A DNA stretch of 64,000 bases from Nocardioides sp. QY071 (GCF_029961765.1 NZ_CP124681.1:5146001-5210000); one strand, 5' to 3'; positions 34,319-42,736 are shown, counted from the first letter of the stretch. Notes: generated by a model not told the origin, from the sequence alone. Numbers and translations are program-made.

Positions 34319-35899
34319 ATGGCAGCACGGACCATTCCCGCTCTCCTGGCCCAGGGGGCCGCGACCCACGGCAGCCACCCCGCCGTCGTCGACGGTGACG
34401 TCACCGTCACCTACGAGGGCCTCAAGGACCTCGCCGTCGCCGCCGCCAGGTCCTACCGCGCCGTCGGCGTGGAGCCCGGTGACCGGGTCGCGATCTGGGC
34501 CCCGAACCGGGTCGAGTTCATCGTGGCCCTGCTGGCCGCGCAGTACATCGGCGCCTCCGTCGTCCCGCTCAACACGCGCTACCGCGGCCACGAGGCGCAG
34601 GTCGTGCTCCAGCGCTCGCGGGCGGTCGCGCTCGTGCTCTGCGACGGCTTCCTCACCACCGACTACTCCACGATGCTGCGCGACGCCGGGGCCGACCAGC
34701 CCGGTCCCGTCGTACCCGGCCTGCCGCACCTGCGCACCGTCGTCGACATGAACTCAGCCGGTCGTCCCGGCACCCTGCCGTGGACCGAGTTCCTCGCCCT
34801 CGGCGAGCGCGTGTCGGTCGAGGAGGTCGAGAAGCTCGCCGCCGAGGTCACCCCGGAGACCGTGTGCGACATCCTCTACACCTCCGGCACCACCGGCATC
34901 CCCAAGGGCGTGATGAGCACCCACGCCCAGACCATCGGCGTCGCCGACGTGTGGGCAGACGGCGCGTCGCTGTCGCCGCAGGACCGCTACGCGATCGTCA
35001 ACCCGTTCTTCCACGGCTTCGGCTACAAGGCCGGCGTGATCACCTCGCTCACCGCCGGAACGACCATCTACCCGGTCCTCACCTTCGACCCGGTCGCGCT
35101 CATGCAGCTCATCCAGGACGAGAGGATCACCGTCCTCCCGGGCGCGCCGACGATCTTCATCACGCTCATCAACCACGACCGTCGTACCGAGTTCGACCTG
35201 TCGTCGCTGCGCTTCGCCATCGCGGGCGCGACCTCCGTTCCCGAGACCCTCTTCGAGCAGATGCTCGACGTCCTCGGCTTCGACACCGTCGCCCAGGCCT
35301 ACGGGCTCACCGAGTGCGTCGTCGCCACGGTGTCGCGCCGCAACGAGGACCCGCGCCACATCGCCGAGACGACCGGCCCCGGAGTCCCCGGCATCGAGGT
35401 CCGCGTCGTCGGCGGCGACGGCGTCGACGCCCCGGTGGGCAGCGACGGCGAGATCTGGCTGCGCGGCGCCAACGTGATGCTCGGCTACTTCGAGGACCCC
35501 GAGGCCACCGCTTCCGCGATCGACGCCGACGGCTGGTTCCACACCGGCGACATCGGTCGTCTCGACGAGCACGGCTGCCTGAAGATCACCGACCGGATCA
35601 AGGACATGTTCATCGTCGGCGGCTTCAACGTCTATCCCGCCGAGGTCGAGAACGTCCTCGCAGCCCACCCCGCCGTCATGGAGAGCGCCGTCATCGGCGT
35701 CCCCGACGACCGGATGGGCGCTGTCGGCGCGGCCCACGTCGTACTCCGGCCCGGGACCTCCGCGACCCCGGACGAGCTCATCGCCTGGGTGCGCGAGCGG
35801 CTCGCCAACTTCAAGGTCCCGCGCGACGTCGTGCTCGAGGAGGCGCTGCCGCGCAACGCCAGCGGCAAGGTGCTCAAGACGGACCTGCGGCAGGGCTGA
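34319..35899 (+). CDS. fadD3: FadD3-like acyl-CoA synthetase
   Basis: 526 residues of the AMP-forming ligase family. The A3 phosphate loop is YTSGTTGIPKGVMSTH (about residues 188-203), A5 is AYGLTECV, A7 WFHTGDIG, A8 KDMFIVGGFNVYPAEVE, and the A10 lysine sits in NASGKVLK near the end. It should activate a carboxylic acid to its CoA thioester via an acyl-adenylate. FadD3 does this for the steroid fragment HIP. Divergence from a KstR2-like gene with a consensus operator copies the mycobacterial fadD3-kstR2 relation. GAGGAG lies upstream of the ATG. This is the likely first committed step of the island's pathway. Confidence 0.88.
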   Translation: MAARTIPALLAQGAATHGSHPAVVDGDVTVTYEGLKDLAVAAARSYRAVGVEPGDRVAIWAPNRVEFIVALLAAQYIGASVVPLNTRYRGHEAQVVLQRSRAVALVLCDGFLTTDYSTMLRDAGADQPGPVVPGLPHLRTVVDMNSAGRPGTLPWTEFLALGERVSVEEVEKLAAEVTPETVCDILYTSGTTGIPKGVMSTHAQTIGVADVWADGASLSPQDRYAIVNPFFHGFGYKAGVITSLTAGTTIYPVLTFDPVALMQLIQDERITVLPGAPTIFITLINHDRRTEFDLSSLRFAIAGATSVPETLFEQMLDVLGFDTVAQAYGLTECVVATVSRRNEDPRHIAETTGPGVPGIEVRVVGGDGVDAPVGSDGEIWLRGANVMLGYFEDPEATASAIDADGWFHTGDIGRLDEHGCLKITDRIKDMFIVGGFNVYPAEVENVLAAHPAVMESAVIGVPDDRMGAVGAAHVVLRPGTSATPDELIAWVRERLANFKVPRDVVLEEALPRNASGKVLKTDLRQG

Positions 35900-35913
35900 T
35901 CCGGGCTCCTGTT

Positions 35914-35939
35914 CGTCGAGTAGGAGCGGCTACTCGGCG
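35914..35939. terminator. Hairpin downstream of the FadD3-like gene
   Basis: cgtcgagtag (35914-35923) pairs with ctactcggcg (35930-35939) with one G-T pair and a 6-nt loop, 15 bp after the stop. No T run follows. A terminator or a small repeat element would both fit. Confidence 0.45.
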
Positions 35940-35961
35940 AGCTCAGAGCACTATCTCTCAA

Positions 35962-35980
35962 ACCAAGCAAGTGCTAGGTT
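35962..35980. promoter_or_regulatory. KstR2-like operator site G with overlapping -10 box
   Basis: ACCAAGC-AAGT-GCTAGGT at 35962-35979. TAGGTT (35975-35980) ends 6 nt before the thioesterase ATG, the same leaderless layout as site C. Confidence 0.8.
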
Positions 35981-35986
35981 GTCTTC

Positions 35987-36496
35987 ATGGCGACCGACGC
36001 ACGCGTCGCGGACGGCGGGCCGGACCCGGCGCTCCACTCGACGACCTTCCGACTGAGCTACGCCGACACCGATCCGGCCGGGATCCTCTACTACGCCGCA
36101 TGGTTCCCGTGGATGGAGCGGATGCAGAGCGAGTGGTTCTGGCTCAACGACCTGCGGCAGGACGAGCTCAAGCAGCGGCACGGGTTCTGGACGGTCACCG
36201 CGCACACCGCGTGTGACTACCTCGCCGCGGTCGGACTCTTCGACGAGATCCGGATCGAGCTGAGGCTCGGGGCGGTCGGGCGGCGCTCGTTCGAGATGTT
36301 GCACCGGATGGTGCGCACGGCCGACGACGAGGTCGTGGCGCGAGCGCGGATCCGCATCGTCGCCGTCTCCCCCGGCATCGACTCGGTCGAGATCCCGCCC
36401 CTGCTGCGGCAGCACCTCGACGCCTGGGCGCAGGGCGCCCGCCTCACCACCACGGACCAGACGAACGAACCGACCCCCACGGAGGCCACCGCATGA
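35987..36496 (+). CDS. 4-hydroxybenzoyl-CoA thioesterase-like protein (YbgC/FcbC hot-dog)
   Basis: 169 residues. SYADTDPAGILYYAAWFPWMERM (about residues 24-46) carries the Asp of the D-x-x-G-x-x-Y-Y motif that marks the YbgC/FcbC thioesterase group. The family cleaves aromatic or short acyl-CoA esters. Translation is probably leaderless. The next gene begins inside its stop codon (ATGA), so it leads a three-gene operon with two SDR genes under site G. The C-terminal 25 residues are polar and look disordered. Confidence 0.88.
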   Translation: MATDARVADGGPDPALHSTTFRLSYADTDPAGILYYAAWFPWMERMQSEWFWLNDLRQDELKQRHGFWTVTAHTACDYLAAVGLFDEIRIELRLGAVGRRSFEMLHRMVRTADDEVVARARIRIVAVSPGIDSVEIPPLLRQHLDAWAQGARLTTTDQTNEPTPTEATA

Positions 36497-37236
36497 GCTA
36501 CGGAACCACCCTCGTCACCGGCGCGACCGGCGGACTCGGCGCGGCGATCTGCCGCCGCCTCGCCGAGGACGGCGCCGACCTGCTCCTCCTGCACCGGCGT
36601 ACGGCGCCCGACGCCCTGGTCGCCGAGCTCGGCACCAGCGTGCGCGGCACGCGGCAGTGCGAGCTCAGCGACGCGGCCTCGGTCGGCCAGGCGGTCAGCG
36701 AGCTGGAGGCCGAGCACGGGCAGGTCCGCACGGTCGTCCACGCCGCCGGCCCACACGTGCCGATGGTCCACCTGTCGAAGGTCACGCCCGAGCAGTTCGC
36801 GAACCAGGTCGACCAGGACGTCGTCGCGTTCTTCAACCTCGCCCACGCCGTGCTGCCCTCGCTGCGCGCGACCCAGGGCACGTTGACCGCGGTCACCACG
36901 GCCGCCACGGTGCGATACCCGATCCGCGACGGCCTCTCGTCCTCCCCCAAGGCGGCCGTCGAGGCGCTCGCGCGCGGGCTGGCGGCCGAGGAGGGGCGCT
37001 TCGGCGTTCGCGTCAACTGCGTCGGCCCCGGCATGCTCACCGACGGCATGGCCGAGCGCTTGATCGCCAACGGCGACCTCGACGAGCGCGCCCTCGACGT
37101 CGCGCGCACCAACATCCCCCTGCGCCGGTTCGGTACGGCGGTCGACATCGCCGAGGCCGTCGCGTTCCTGGCCAGCGATCGGGCCGGGTTCGTCACCGGG
37201 CAGAAGCTCGACATCGACGGCGGCTACGGAGTCTGA
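36493..37236 (+). CDS. SDR-family protein with Ser in place of the catalytic Tyr
   Basis: 247 residues. The nucleotide motif TGATGGLG (about residues 9-16) and the C-terminal GQKLDIDGGYGV are normal for an SDR. Around the active site the sequence reads RYPIRDGLSSSPKAAVEAL, so the position four before the Lys is Ser instead of Tyr in the YxxxK motif, and NNAG is HAAG. It may be catalytically altered or use another residue. ATGA overlap with the thioesterase gene and 10 bp spacing to the next SDR show a single operon. A heterodimeric partner role with the following SDR is possible. Confidence 0.86.
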   Translation: MSYGTTLVTGATGGLGAAICRRLAEDGADLLLLHRRTAPDALVAELGTSVRGTRQCELSDAASVGQAVSELEAEHGQVRTVVHAAGPHVPMVHLSKVTPEQFANQVDQDVVAFFNLAHAVLPSLRATQGTLTAVTTAATVRYPIRDGLSSSPKAAVEALARGLAAEEGRFGVRVNCVGPGMLTDGMAERLIANGDLDERALDVARTNIPLRRFGTAVDIAEAVAFLASDRAGFVTGQKLDIDGGYGV

Positions 37237-37246
37237 GGAGACAGCG

Positions 37247-37981
37247 ATGACCAACGACACGATCAACCTCGGCTTCACCCCCGGCGACGCCGTCATCGTG
37301 ACCGGTGCCGGCAGCGGCATCGGTCGCGCGGTCGCCCTCGGCGCGCTCGACGCCGGCCTGCGCGTCAGTGGCTGGGACCTGCGCCCCGACGGCCTCGAGG
37401 ACCTGGCGGCCAAGGGTGTCCACACCGCGGTCTGCGACGTCGCCGACGCGTCGGCGCGCGCCGACGCGCTGTCCGCGACGACCGCTGCCCTGGGCGGAGT
37501 GCCGCGCTACCTGGTCAACAACGCCGGCCCGTCCTCGCAGGTGCCCCTCGACTTCGAGGAGGCCGTGCGGATCAGCGTCGGCAGCGTGCGCGGCCTGACC
37601 CAGGACTGGCTCGACGCCGGTACGCCGACCGGCTCGGCGATGGTCGTGACAGCGTCGGTCGCGGGCAACAGGGTCGGCACCGAGAGCGACTGGTACTCCG
37701 CGTCGAAGGCCGCCGTCATGGGCTACGTCCGCCACCTGGCGGCCCACAAGGCGGACCTCATCCGCGCCAACGGCATCGGGCCGGGCATGACCGACACCCC
37801 GCGACTGGCCGGCTTCGCGCAGTCCGAGATGGGCCACCACATCCTCGGCCGGGTTCCGCTGAAGCGGATGGGCCGGCCCGAGGAGATGGCCTGGCCGATC
37901 CTCTTCCTGCTGTCACCGCTGGCGTCGTACGTCAACGGCGTCTTCCTGCCGGTCGACGGCGGCTGGACGATCACCCAATAG
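37247..37981 (+). CDS. Short-chain dehydrogenase/reductase (SDR)
   Basis: 244 residues with all standard elements: TGAGSGIG (about residues 19-26), NNAG, Ser in VTASVAGNRVG, and YSASKAA with the catalytic Tyr and Lys. The C-terminus FLPVDGGWTITQ is typical of 3-oxoacyl-ACP/CoA reductase-like SDRs. It is third in the operon under site G, next to an SDR that lacks the catalytic Tyr. Substrate is probably a hydroxyacyl-CoA or cyclic alcohol of the pathway. Confidence 0.92.
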   Translation: MTNDTINLGFTPGDAVIVTGAGSGIGRAVALGALDAGLRVSGWDLRPDGLEDLAAKGVHTAVCDVADASARADALSATTAALGGVPRYLVNNAGPSSQVPLDFEEAVRISVGSVRGLTQDWLDAGTPTGSAMVVTASVAGNRVGTESDWYSASKAAVMGYVRHLAAHKADLIRANGIGPGMTDTPRLAGFAQSEMGHHILGRVPLKRMGRPEEMAWPILFLLSPLASYVNGVFLPVDGGWTITQ

Positions 37982-37993
37982 CGTCGGCAGGGC

Positions 37994-38843
37994 TCAGGCG
38001 GTCAGCCAGCCCGGTCGGGCCGGCGGACGCAGCTCGCGCAGCGTGAGGGCCCGCTCCTCGAACAGCTGAGCCGTCCGCTCGGGGTCGGTCAAGCACCAGA
38101 AGTCCCCGCGAGCCACCGCCTCGAGGAGGAGCGAAGCCGCCCGCCCGGGCTCCATGCCCTGCTCCTGGATGGCCGTCGCCATCCGGGCGAAGGTGGCGCG
38201 CGCGTCGGCGTCGACCGGGTCACCCCCTCGCCGTACGTCGTCGAAGATCCGGGTGCGGACCCAGTTGGGCAGCAGCGCCGAGACCTGGACAGGGGTCTCG
38301 GCGGCCCTCAGCTCGAGGTCGAGGCACTGCACCAGGGCGAGGGCGGCGTGCTTGCTGGCGACGTACGCCGACTGGTACGGCAAGGAGGTCACCGCGCCTG
38401 TCGACGCGACCACCGCGAAGACCCCCGGCCGCTCCTGGGCGGCCATCCGCGGTACGGCGGAGCGCGCGCAGTGGAAGGCGCCGTCTGTTGACGGCCATCA
38501 CCCGGCGCCACTGCTCGGGCGTCATGTCGCAGACCCGGTCGCCGGACTCGATGCCGGCGTTGCTGACGACGAGGTCGACGCTGCCGTGCTCCGCCCAGAC
38601 CGAGGCGAACAGGGCGTCGACCGCGTGGCCGTCGGCGACGTCGAGGACATGGGCCGCGGCACTGCCGCCCGCCGCGACGCACGCGGTCGCGACGGCGGTG
38701 GCGCGGTCGCGGTCGACGTCGGTGACCAGCACGTGCACACCGTCCGCGGCGAGGCGGGCGGCCATCGCCTCCCCGAGTCCCGATCCCGCGCCGGTCACCA
38801 GGGCGATGCCGCCTCCGAACCGGTCTGCCACTGCTGTGCTCAT
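37994..38843 (-). pseudogene. SDR gene broken by a frameshift
   Basis: The 5' part (from ATG 38843) gives a normal SDR start: TGAGSGLG, SNAG, MTPEQWRRVMAVN. At about 38485-38490 the frame changes. The expected continuation DGAFHCARSAVPRMAA is found in another frame, which then runs on through STGAVTSLPYQSAYVASKHAA (catalytic Ser, Tyr, Lys) to the stop at 37994. Joining both frames gives one complete SDR of about 280 residues. A small indel (one base gained or two lost) in the codons after AVN explains it. The gene is coupled to the upstream AMP-ligase gene (TGATG). It is a recent pseudogene or a sequencing error. Confidence 0.82.
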
Positions 38844-40327
38844 CAGACCTCCTGATCGCGCTCCTCCAGGCGCTCGGCGAGCATCCCGCGCACGGTGGCG
38901 CGCGAGAGCTTTCCCGTGGTGGTGTGGGGCAGGGCGTCCATCCAGACCACGGCGTCGGGCACCTCGTACCTCGCCAGTACAGCCCGCGCCCCGGCCAGCA
39001 CCGCCGCGTCGTTCCGCCCATCGGCATCCGCGTCGTCGGCGGGCACCGCGACCGCGACCAGCCGCTGCCCGCGCCGCGGGTCCAGCAGGCCCACGACAGC
39101 GACCTGGGCGATGTACGGCGACTGAGCAAGCGCCTGCTCGACCCGCACCGGGTCGACGTTGAACCCCGACACGACGAGCTGGTCATCGACGCGCCCGGTG
39201 ATGCAGAGAGCGCCGTCCGGGTGGACGTGTCCCTCGTCGCCCGTGGCGAGCCAGCCGCCGGCATCGGTGGGGACGGCGACCTGGTAGCCGCGGGTCAGCA
39301 CCCGGCCACGTGCGCCCGCCGGCAGTGGATCCCCCAGGGCGTCGACCACGGCCACCTCCACACCGGGCACGACGGTCATCGGGGCATGGCCACCGCTGGT
39401 CAGCCGGCCGATGTCGGGGCAGATCGCGACCGTGCCACAGGTCTGGGTGAGTCCGTACCCGGACGACACCCGCGGGATCCCCGCCACGGCGGCCATCGGC
39501 AGCAGCGCGTCGGGACGCACCTCGGTCGCACCGGTCATGAACAGCCGCACCTGCGGGCCCAGGCTTGCGCCGGCGGACACCGCGGCGGCGAGGTCGTGCA
39601 GCAGCGCGGGCGGTCCCGCGACGATCGTCGCGGAGGAGTCCCGGACCAGCCCGGGCAGGGCTTCGCGGTCGCGCTCAGGCACCAGCCGCACGGACGCGCC
39701 GGTCAGCAGAGCCAGCACCAGCAGCCCGTTGAAGCCGAAGGAGTGCGCCAGGGGCACGACACCCAGCAGCCGGTCACTCCGGTCGATGTCGAGCATGGCC
39801 GCCACGTCGACGTACAGCCTCACCAGCACGTCGTGGTCCATCGCCACCGTGCTCCGGTGCCCCGCCGTGCCCGACGTCGCGAGCAGCACGGCGGGTCCGG
39901 ACGGTTCAACTACCGAATCTGTCGCCGGATCGGCCGATGCGCGACGAATCCGGTAGTTGAACCGACCACAGACCAACCCGAGGTCGAGCTCTCCCTCCAC
40001 CGGGAGCTCGGCCACGACGACCCGGGCGCCGACGCGGTCGGCGTAGGCCTGCCGGGAGGCCACCGGCTCCTCCGCCCCGAGGGGCGCCAGGGTCGCGCCG
40101 AGCAGGTGGACGCCGCCGGCGACGAGCACCCACTCGACCGTGTTCCTGGCCTGCAGTACGACGACGTCTCCGGGCCCCACACCGGCGCCCCGGAGCGCAT
40201 CAGTGACGGCCTGGGCGCGCGGCAGCAGCTCGGCCCAGCTCAGCCACCCGCGACCGTCGTCGACGGCGGGATCGTCGGGATGGACGCGGGCGCGTTCGAT
40301 CCAGAGCTCGGCGATGGTCGCAGCCAC
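38843..40327 (-). CDS. AMP-dependent acyl-CoA synthetase/ligase with in-frame palindromic insert
   Basis: About 494 residues from GTG 40327 (GGTGGGA upstream); in-frame starts at 40333 and further up also exist. The family core is present: A3 loop LLATSGTAGHRSTVAMDH (the usual Pro-Lys is replaced by His-Arg), A5 SGYGLTQTCG, A7 WLATGDEGH, A8 GRVDDQLVVSGFNVDPVRVE and the A10 lysine in TTTGKLSRA. It should make an acyl-CoA from a free acid. Just before the A3 loop, a 61-bp palindrome (39903-39963) adds about 20 residues (RFNYRIRRASADPATDSVVE) in a surface-loop position. It shares an operon with the broken SDR. The control region has a degenerate operator (site H). Confidence 0.85.
   Translation of the reverse strand: MAATIAELWIERARVHPDDPAVDDGRGWLSWAELLPRAQAVTDALRGAGVGPGDVVVLQARNTVEWVLVAGGVHLLGATLAPLGAEEPVASRQAYADRVGARVVVAELPVEGELDLGLVCGRFNYRIRRASADPATDSVVEPSGPAVLLATSGTAGHRSTVAMDHDVLVRLYVDVAAMLDIDRSDRLLGVVPLAHSFGFNGLLVLALLTGASVRLVPERDREALPGLVRDSSATIVAGPPALLHDLAAAVSAGASLGPQVRLFMTGATEVRPDALLPMAAVAGIPRVSSGYGLTQTCGTVAICPDIGRLTSGGHAPMTVVPGVEVAVVDALGDPLPAGARGRVLTRGYQVAVPTDAGGWLATGDEGHVHPDGALCITGRVDDQLVVSGFNVDPVRVEQALAQSPYIAQVAVVGLLDPRRGQRLVAVAVPADDADADGRNDAAVLAGARAVLARYEVPDAVVWMDALPHTTTGKLSRATVRGMLAERLEERDQEV
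39903..39963. repeat. 61-bp palindromic element inside the AMP-ligase coding sequence
   Basis: ggttcaactaccg at the left end is matched by the complement cggtagttgaacc at the right end. Over the outer 23 bases, 20 pair. The frame stays open through it. In the protein it lies in the variable loop just ahead of the A3 phosphate-binding motif, where extra residues should be tolerated. It resembles a palindromic element inserted within a gene. Confidence 0.75.
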
Positions 40328-40385
40328 GTGTCCCACCCTGCCGGTGACTCGTTGGTAGGTCACCTCTGATTTCACTCCTTGGCCA

Positions 40386-40403
40386 ACCAAGCGCTCGACC
40401 GGG
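40386..40403. promoter_or_regulatory. KstR2-like operator site H (degenerate)
   Basis: ACCAAGC-GCTC-GACCGGG: only the left half and AnCAAGnnCT are conserved. It lies between the AMP-ligase gene and the PadR gene. Function is uncertain on sequence alone. Confidence 0.45.
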
Positions 40404-40421
40404 ACAAGGGTATTCCTAGTA

Positions 40422-40442
40422 GGTATAGTTCGAACCGTTACC
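40422..40442. promoter_or_regulatory. Candidate PadR operator/promoter
   Basis: A near-palindrome GGTATA-GTTCGAAC-CGTTACC lies 11 bp before the PadR start. It contains TATAGT (40424-40429), a good -10 box. Self-repression by the PadR protein is the simplest reading. Confidence 0.55.
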
Positions 40443-40453
40443 AGATAGCTAGG

Positions 40454-41116
40454 ATGAAGCCCGTGCCGACCAAGGGACCCGACGTGCCGTCGGACGACGC
40501 CGCGCCCACGCTCCCACCCACCGGATGGGCGGTCCTCGGGCTTCTCTCGTTCGGCGAGGAGCTGTCCGGCTACGACCTCAAGCGCTGGGCCGACTGGAGC
40601 TTGAAGTTCTTCTACTGGTCGCCGTCGTTCTCCCAGATCTACGGCGAGCTGCGCCGGCTGGAGAAGCTCGGTCTCGCCAGTTCACGGATCGAGAACCGCG
40701 ACGACGTCCGCGGCAAGCGGATGTACCAGATCACTGACGCTGGCCACACCGCGCTGCGCGACTGGTCGGCCGACGACCACGTCGACCCGGTCGTCCTCAA
40801 GCACGGCGTGATGCTGCGCCTGTGGCTCGGTCACCTCTCCGACCCCGACCGGCTGCGCGCCGTGCTCGCCGAGCACCGCGACCAGTCCGAGCGGATGCGG
40901 GTCCGCGCCGAGGCCGACCGCGAGGGCGCGACCGCCGAGCCCGGCTGGGCCTTCCCCGAGCTGGTGCTGCGCTGGTCGGAGCGCTACTACGCCGACGAGC
41001 GCGACCGGGCCGAGCTGATGCTCGCCGAGCTCGACGAGGCGGCACGCACCTGGGGCACGTCGTCCGCGGCCGAGGCCCGGCGTACGTCGGAAGAGCTGCG
41101 GCAGCACCGCGGCTAG
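40454..41116 (+). CDS. PadR-family transcriptional regulator
   Basis: 220 residues from ATG 40454. The N-terminal winged HTH (TGWAVLGLLSFGEELSGYDLKRW, then IYGELRRLEKLGLASSR) is the PadR domain. The C-terminal half is the Vir-type helical dimerisation domain (LRLWLGHLSDPDRLRAVLAEHRDQ). PadR proteins usually repress genes for phenolic acid handling or efflux. It is followed after 13 bp by an IclR gene, probably in the same transcript, and is divergent from the AMP-ligase gene. A GTG at 40463 is an alternative start. Confidence 0.9.
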   Translation: MKPVPTKGPDVPSDDAAPTLPPTGWAVLGLLSFGEELSGYDLKRWADWSLKFFYWSPSFSQIYGELRRLEKLGLASSRIENRDDVRGKRMYQITDAGHTALRDWSADDHVDPVVLKHGVMLRLWLGHLSDPDRLRAVLAEHRDQSERMRVRAEADREGATAEPGWAFPELVLRWSERYYADERDRAELMLAELDEAARTWGTSSAAEARRTSEELRQHRG

Positions 41117-41129
41117 GAGGGGTACGGCG

Positions 41130-41903
41130 ATGACGGAGTCAGCGACGCGACTGGGCGTCCTCGAGCGCGCGACGATGATCCTCGACGCGTTCGACGACGC
41201 ACCCGGCCCGCTCGGGCTGGACGACATCGCCGAGATCACCGAGCTCCCCCGCACGACCGTCTTCCGGCTGCTGACCACGCTGCGCGACCTCGGCTGGGTC
41301 CACCACGACCGCCGCGGCTACTCGCCGGGGCGCCGACTGAACGCGACCGGCGGCGAGGGCGAGCACCTCGACCTGCGCGCCGCCGCGTCGGTCGCGCTCA
41401 ACGAGCTCCAGCTCGCCACGGACGCCGTCGTCCACCTCTCGGTGCTCGACGGCCCGATCGTGCACTACCTCGACAAGGTCGGCGGCGCCCGCGCCACGAC
41501 CATCCCCTCCCGAGTCGGCGGCCGGATCATCGCCACCGACTCGGTCAGCGGACTCGCGATGTTGGCGGCCCTCGCCCCGGAGCAGGTCGACGCCCTGGTG
41601 GGTCACCTCGACCGTACGCCGGGCGGGCTCGAGTCGGTGCACCACGAGCTGGCCGCCGTACGACGCCGCAAGGGGATCGCGATCCTCGACGGCCTCCCCG
41701 GCACCGGGATCAGCTCGATGGCCACGGTGGTCCCGGGCCCGCGCGGCCCGCGACCGATCGCCGCGATCTCCGTGGTCCGACGCGGTCACCTGCCGCTCCC
41801 CGTCGTCGGCCCGCTGTTGCTCGCCGCGGCCCGGACGACCAGCCGCACGCTGTACCCGGACTGGGTCCCGTCGAAGCGCGGCGCCGTCCTCCGCCTGGCC
41901 TGA
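41130..41903 (+). CDS. IclR-family regulator (paralogue of the gene at 27012)
   Basis: 257 residues. HTH: LGLDDIAEITELPRTTVFRLLTTL (about residues 29-52). Effector domain: SVALNELQLATDAVVHLSVLD, LDKVGGARATTIPSRVGGR and GLAMLAALAPEQVDALV, nearly the same blocks as in the IclR protein at 27012. GGAGGGG precedes the ATG. It sits between the PadR gene and the Liv-type transporter operon, and a long palindrome terminates it. Two IclR paralogues in one catabolic island suggest each controls a branch of the pathway, in addition to the KstR2-like repressor. Confidence 0.9.
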   Translation: MTESATRLGVLERATMILDAFDDAPGPLGLDDIAEITELPRTTVFRLLTTLRDLGWVHHDRRGYSPGRRLNATGGEGEHLDLRAAASVALNELQLATDAVVHLSVLDGPIVHYLDKVGGARATTIPSRVGGRIIATDSVSGLAMLAALAPEQVDALVGHLDRTPGGLESVHHELAAVRRRKGIAILDGLPGTGISSMATVVPGPRGPRPIAAISVVRRGHLPLPVVGPLLLAAARTTSRTLYPDWVPSKRGAVLRLA

Positions 41904-41908
41904 GAGCA

Positions 41909-41974
41909 CGCCGACCCGGCAGAAAGTTGCGCCGGGTCGGCGCCGACCCGGCGCAACTTTCTGCCGGGTCGGCG
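41909..41974. repeat. Perfect 66-bp palindrome, probably a bidirectional terminator
   Basis: Bases 41909-41941 are the exact reverse complement of 41942-41974. Each half is itself a hairpin: gccgacccggc, a 10-base loop (agaaagttgc on the left, gcaactttct on the right), then gccgggtcggc. It can form one long stem or two smaller ones. It lies between the stops of convergent genes (IclR at 41903, LivF-like at 41981). Perfect symmetry over 66 bp suggests recent origin or gene conversion between arms. Confidence 0.9.
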
Positions 41975-41980
41975 ATCAGG

Positions 41981-42736
41981 TCAGCCCGCGGTCTTGCCGA
42001 AGTACGCGTCCTGCAGCAGCGTCATGTCGCTGACCTCGCTGGCGGGCGAGGAGAGCATCGTGCGGCCCATGTCGAGGACGGTGACGTGGTCGGCGATCGC
42101 GAAGGACGCCTCGACGGCCTGCTCGACCAGGAGGATGCCGATGCCGGTCTCCTTGAGCTGGTGCACCCGCTCCATCACCTCGTTGACGATGACCGGGGCG
42201 AGGCCGCCGGACGGCTCGTCGAGCATGAGCAGCCGCGGCTGGGCCATCAGCGCCTGGCCGATGGCGAGCATCTGCTGCTGGCCGCCCGACATGCTGGCCG
42301 CGGGCAACGCCCGCTTCTCGGCGAGGATCGGGAACAGCTCGTAGATCCGCTCGGCCTCGGAGCGCAGCTCGGACCGCTTCATCTTGCGGGTGTAGCCGCC
42401 GAGGAGCAGGTTCTGCTCGATCGTCTGCGAGTGGAAGACTCGCTTGCCCTCCTGCACGTAGGCGATCCCCTGCCGCACCCGCTGGTGCGCGGGCACCTTG
42501 GCGAGCGACTCCCCGCGGTAGCGGACCTCGCCGGCCACGATCTTGTTGAGGCCGCTGATCGCACGGATCGTCGTGGTCTTGCCTGCGCCGTTGCGACCGA
42601 GCAGGACGGTGATCTCACCGGCCCGCACGTCGAACGACACGTCCCACACGACCCGCAGGTCGCCGTACCCGGTGCCGAGGCCGCGGACCTCGAGCAGCAG
42701 CTCGTTCGCCTTGTCCCCGGTGCTCTCGGTGCTCAT
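41981..42736 (-). CDS. livF: Liv-type ABC transporter ATPase (LivF-like)
   Basis: 251 residues. Walker A is GRNGAGKTTT (about residues 48-57), the Q-loop is YVQEGKRVF, the signature MSGGQQQMLAIGQAL, Walker B LLMLDEPSGGL, and the H-loop lies near LLVEQAV. This is the LivF half of a branched-chain-amino-acid-type importer. ATG 42736 overlaps the stop of the LivM-LivG fusion gene (ATGA). The importer operon is headed by a promoter next to operator site I, so the cargo is probably the substrate of the catabolic island and not an amino acid; Liv-type systems are known to import aromatic and cyclic acids. Confidence 0.92.
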   Translation of the reverse strand: MSTESTGDKANELLLEVRGLGTGYGDLRVVWDVSFDVRAGEITVLLGRNGAGKTTTIRAISGLNKIVAGEVRYRGESLAKVPAHQRVRQGIAYVQEGKRVFHSQTIEQNLLLGGYTRKMKRSELRSEAERIYELFPILAEKRALPAASMSGGQQQMLAIGQALMAQPRLLMLDEPSGGLAPVIVNEVMERVHQLKETGIGILLVEQAVEASFAIADHVTVLDMGRTMLSSPASEVSDMTLLQDAYFGKTAG

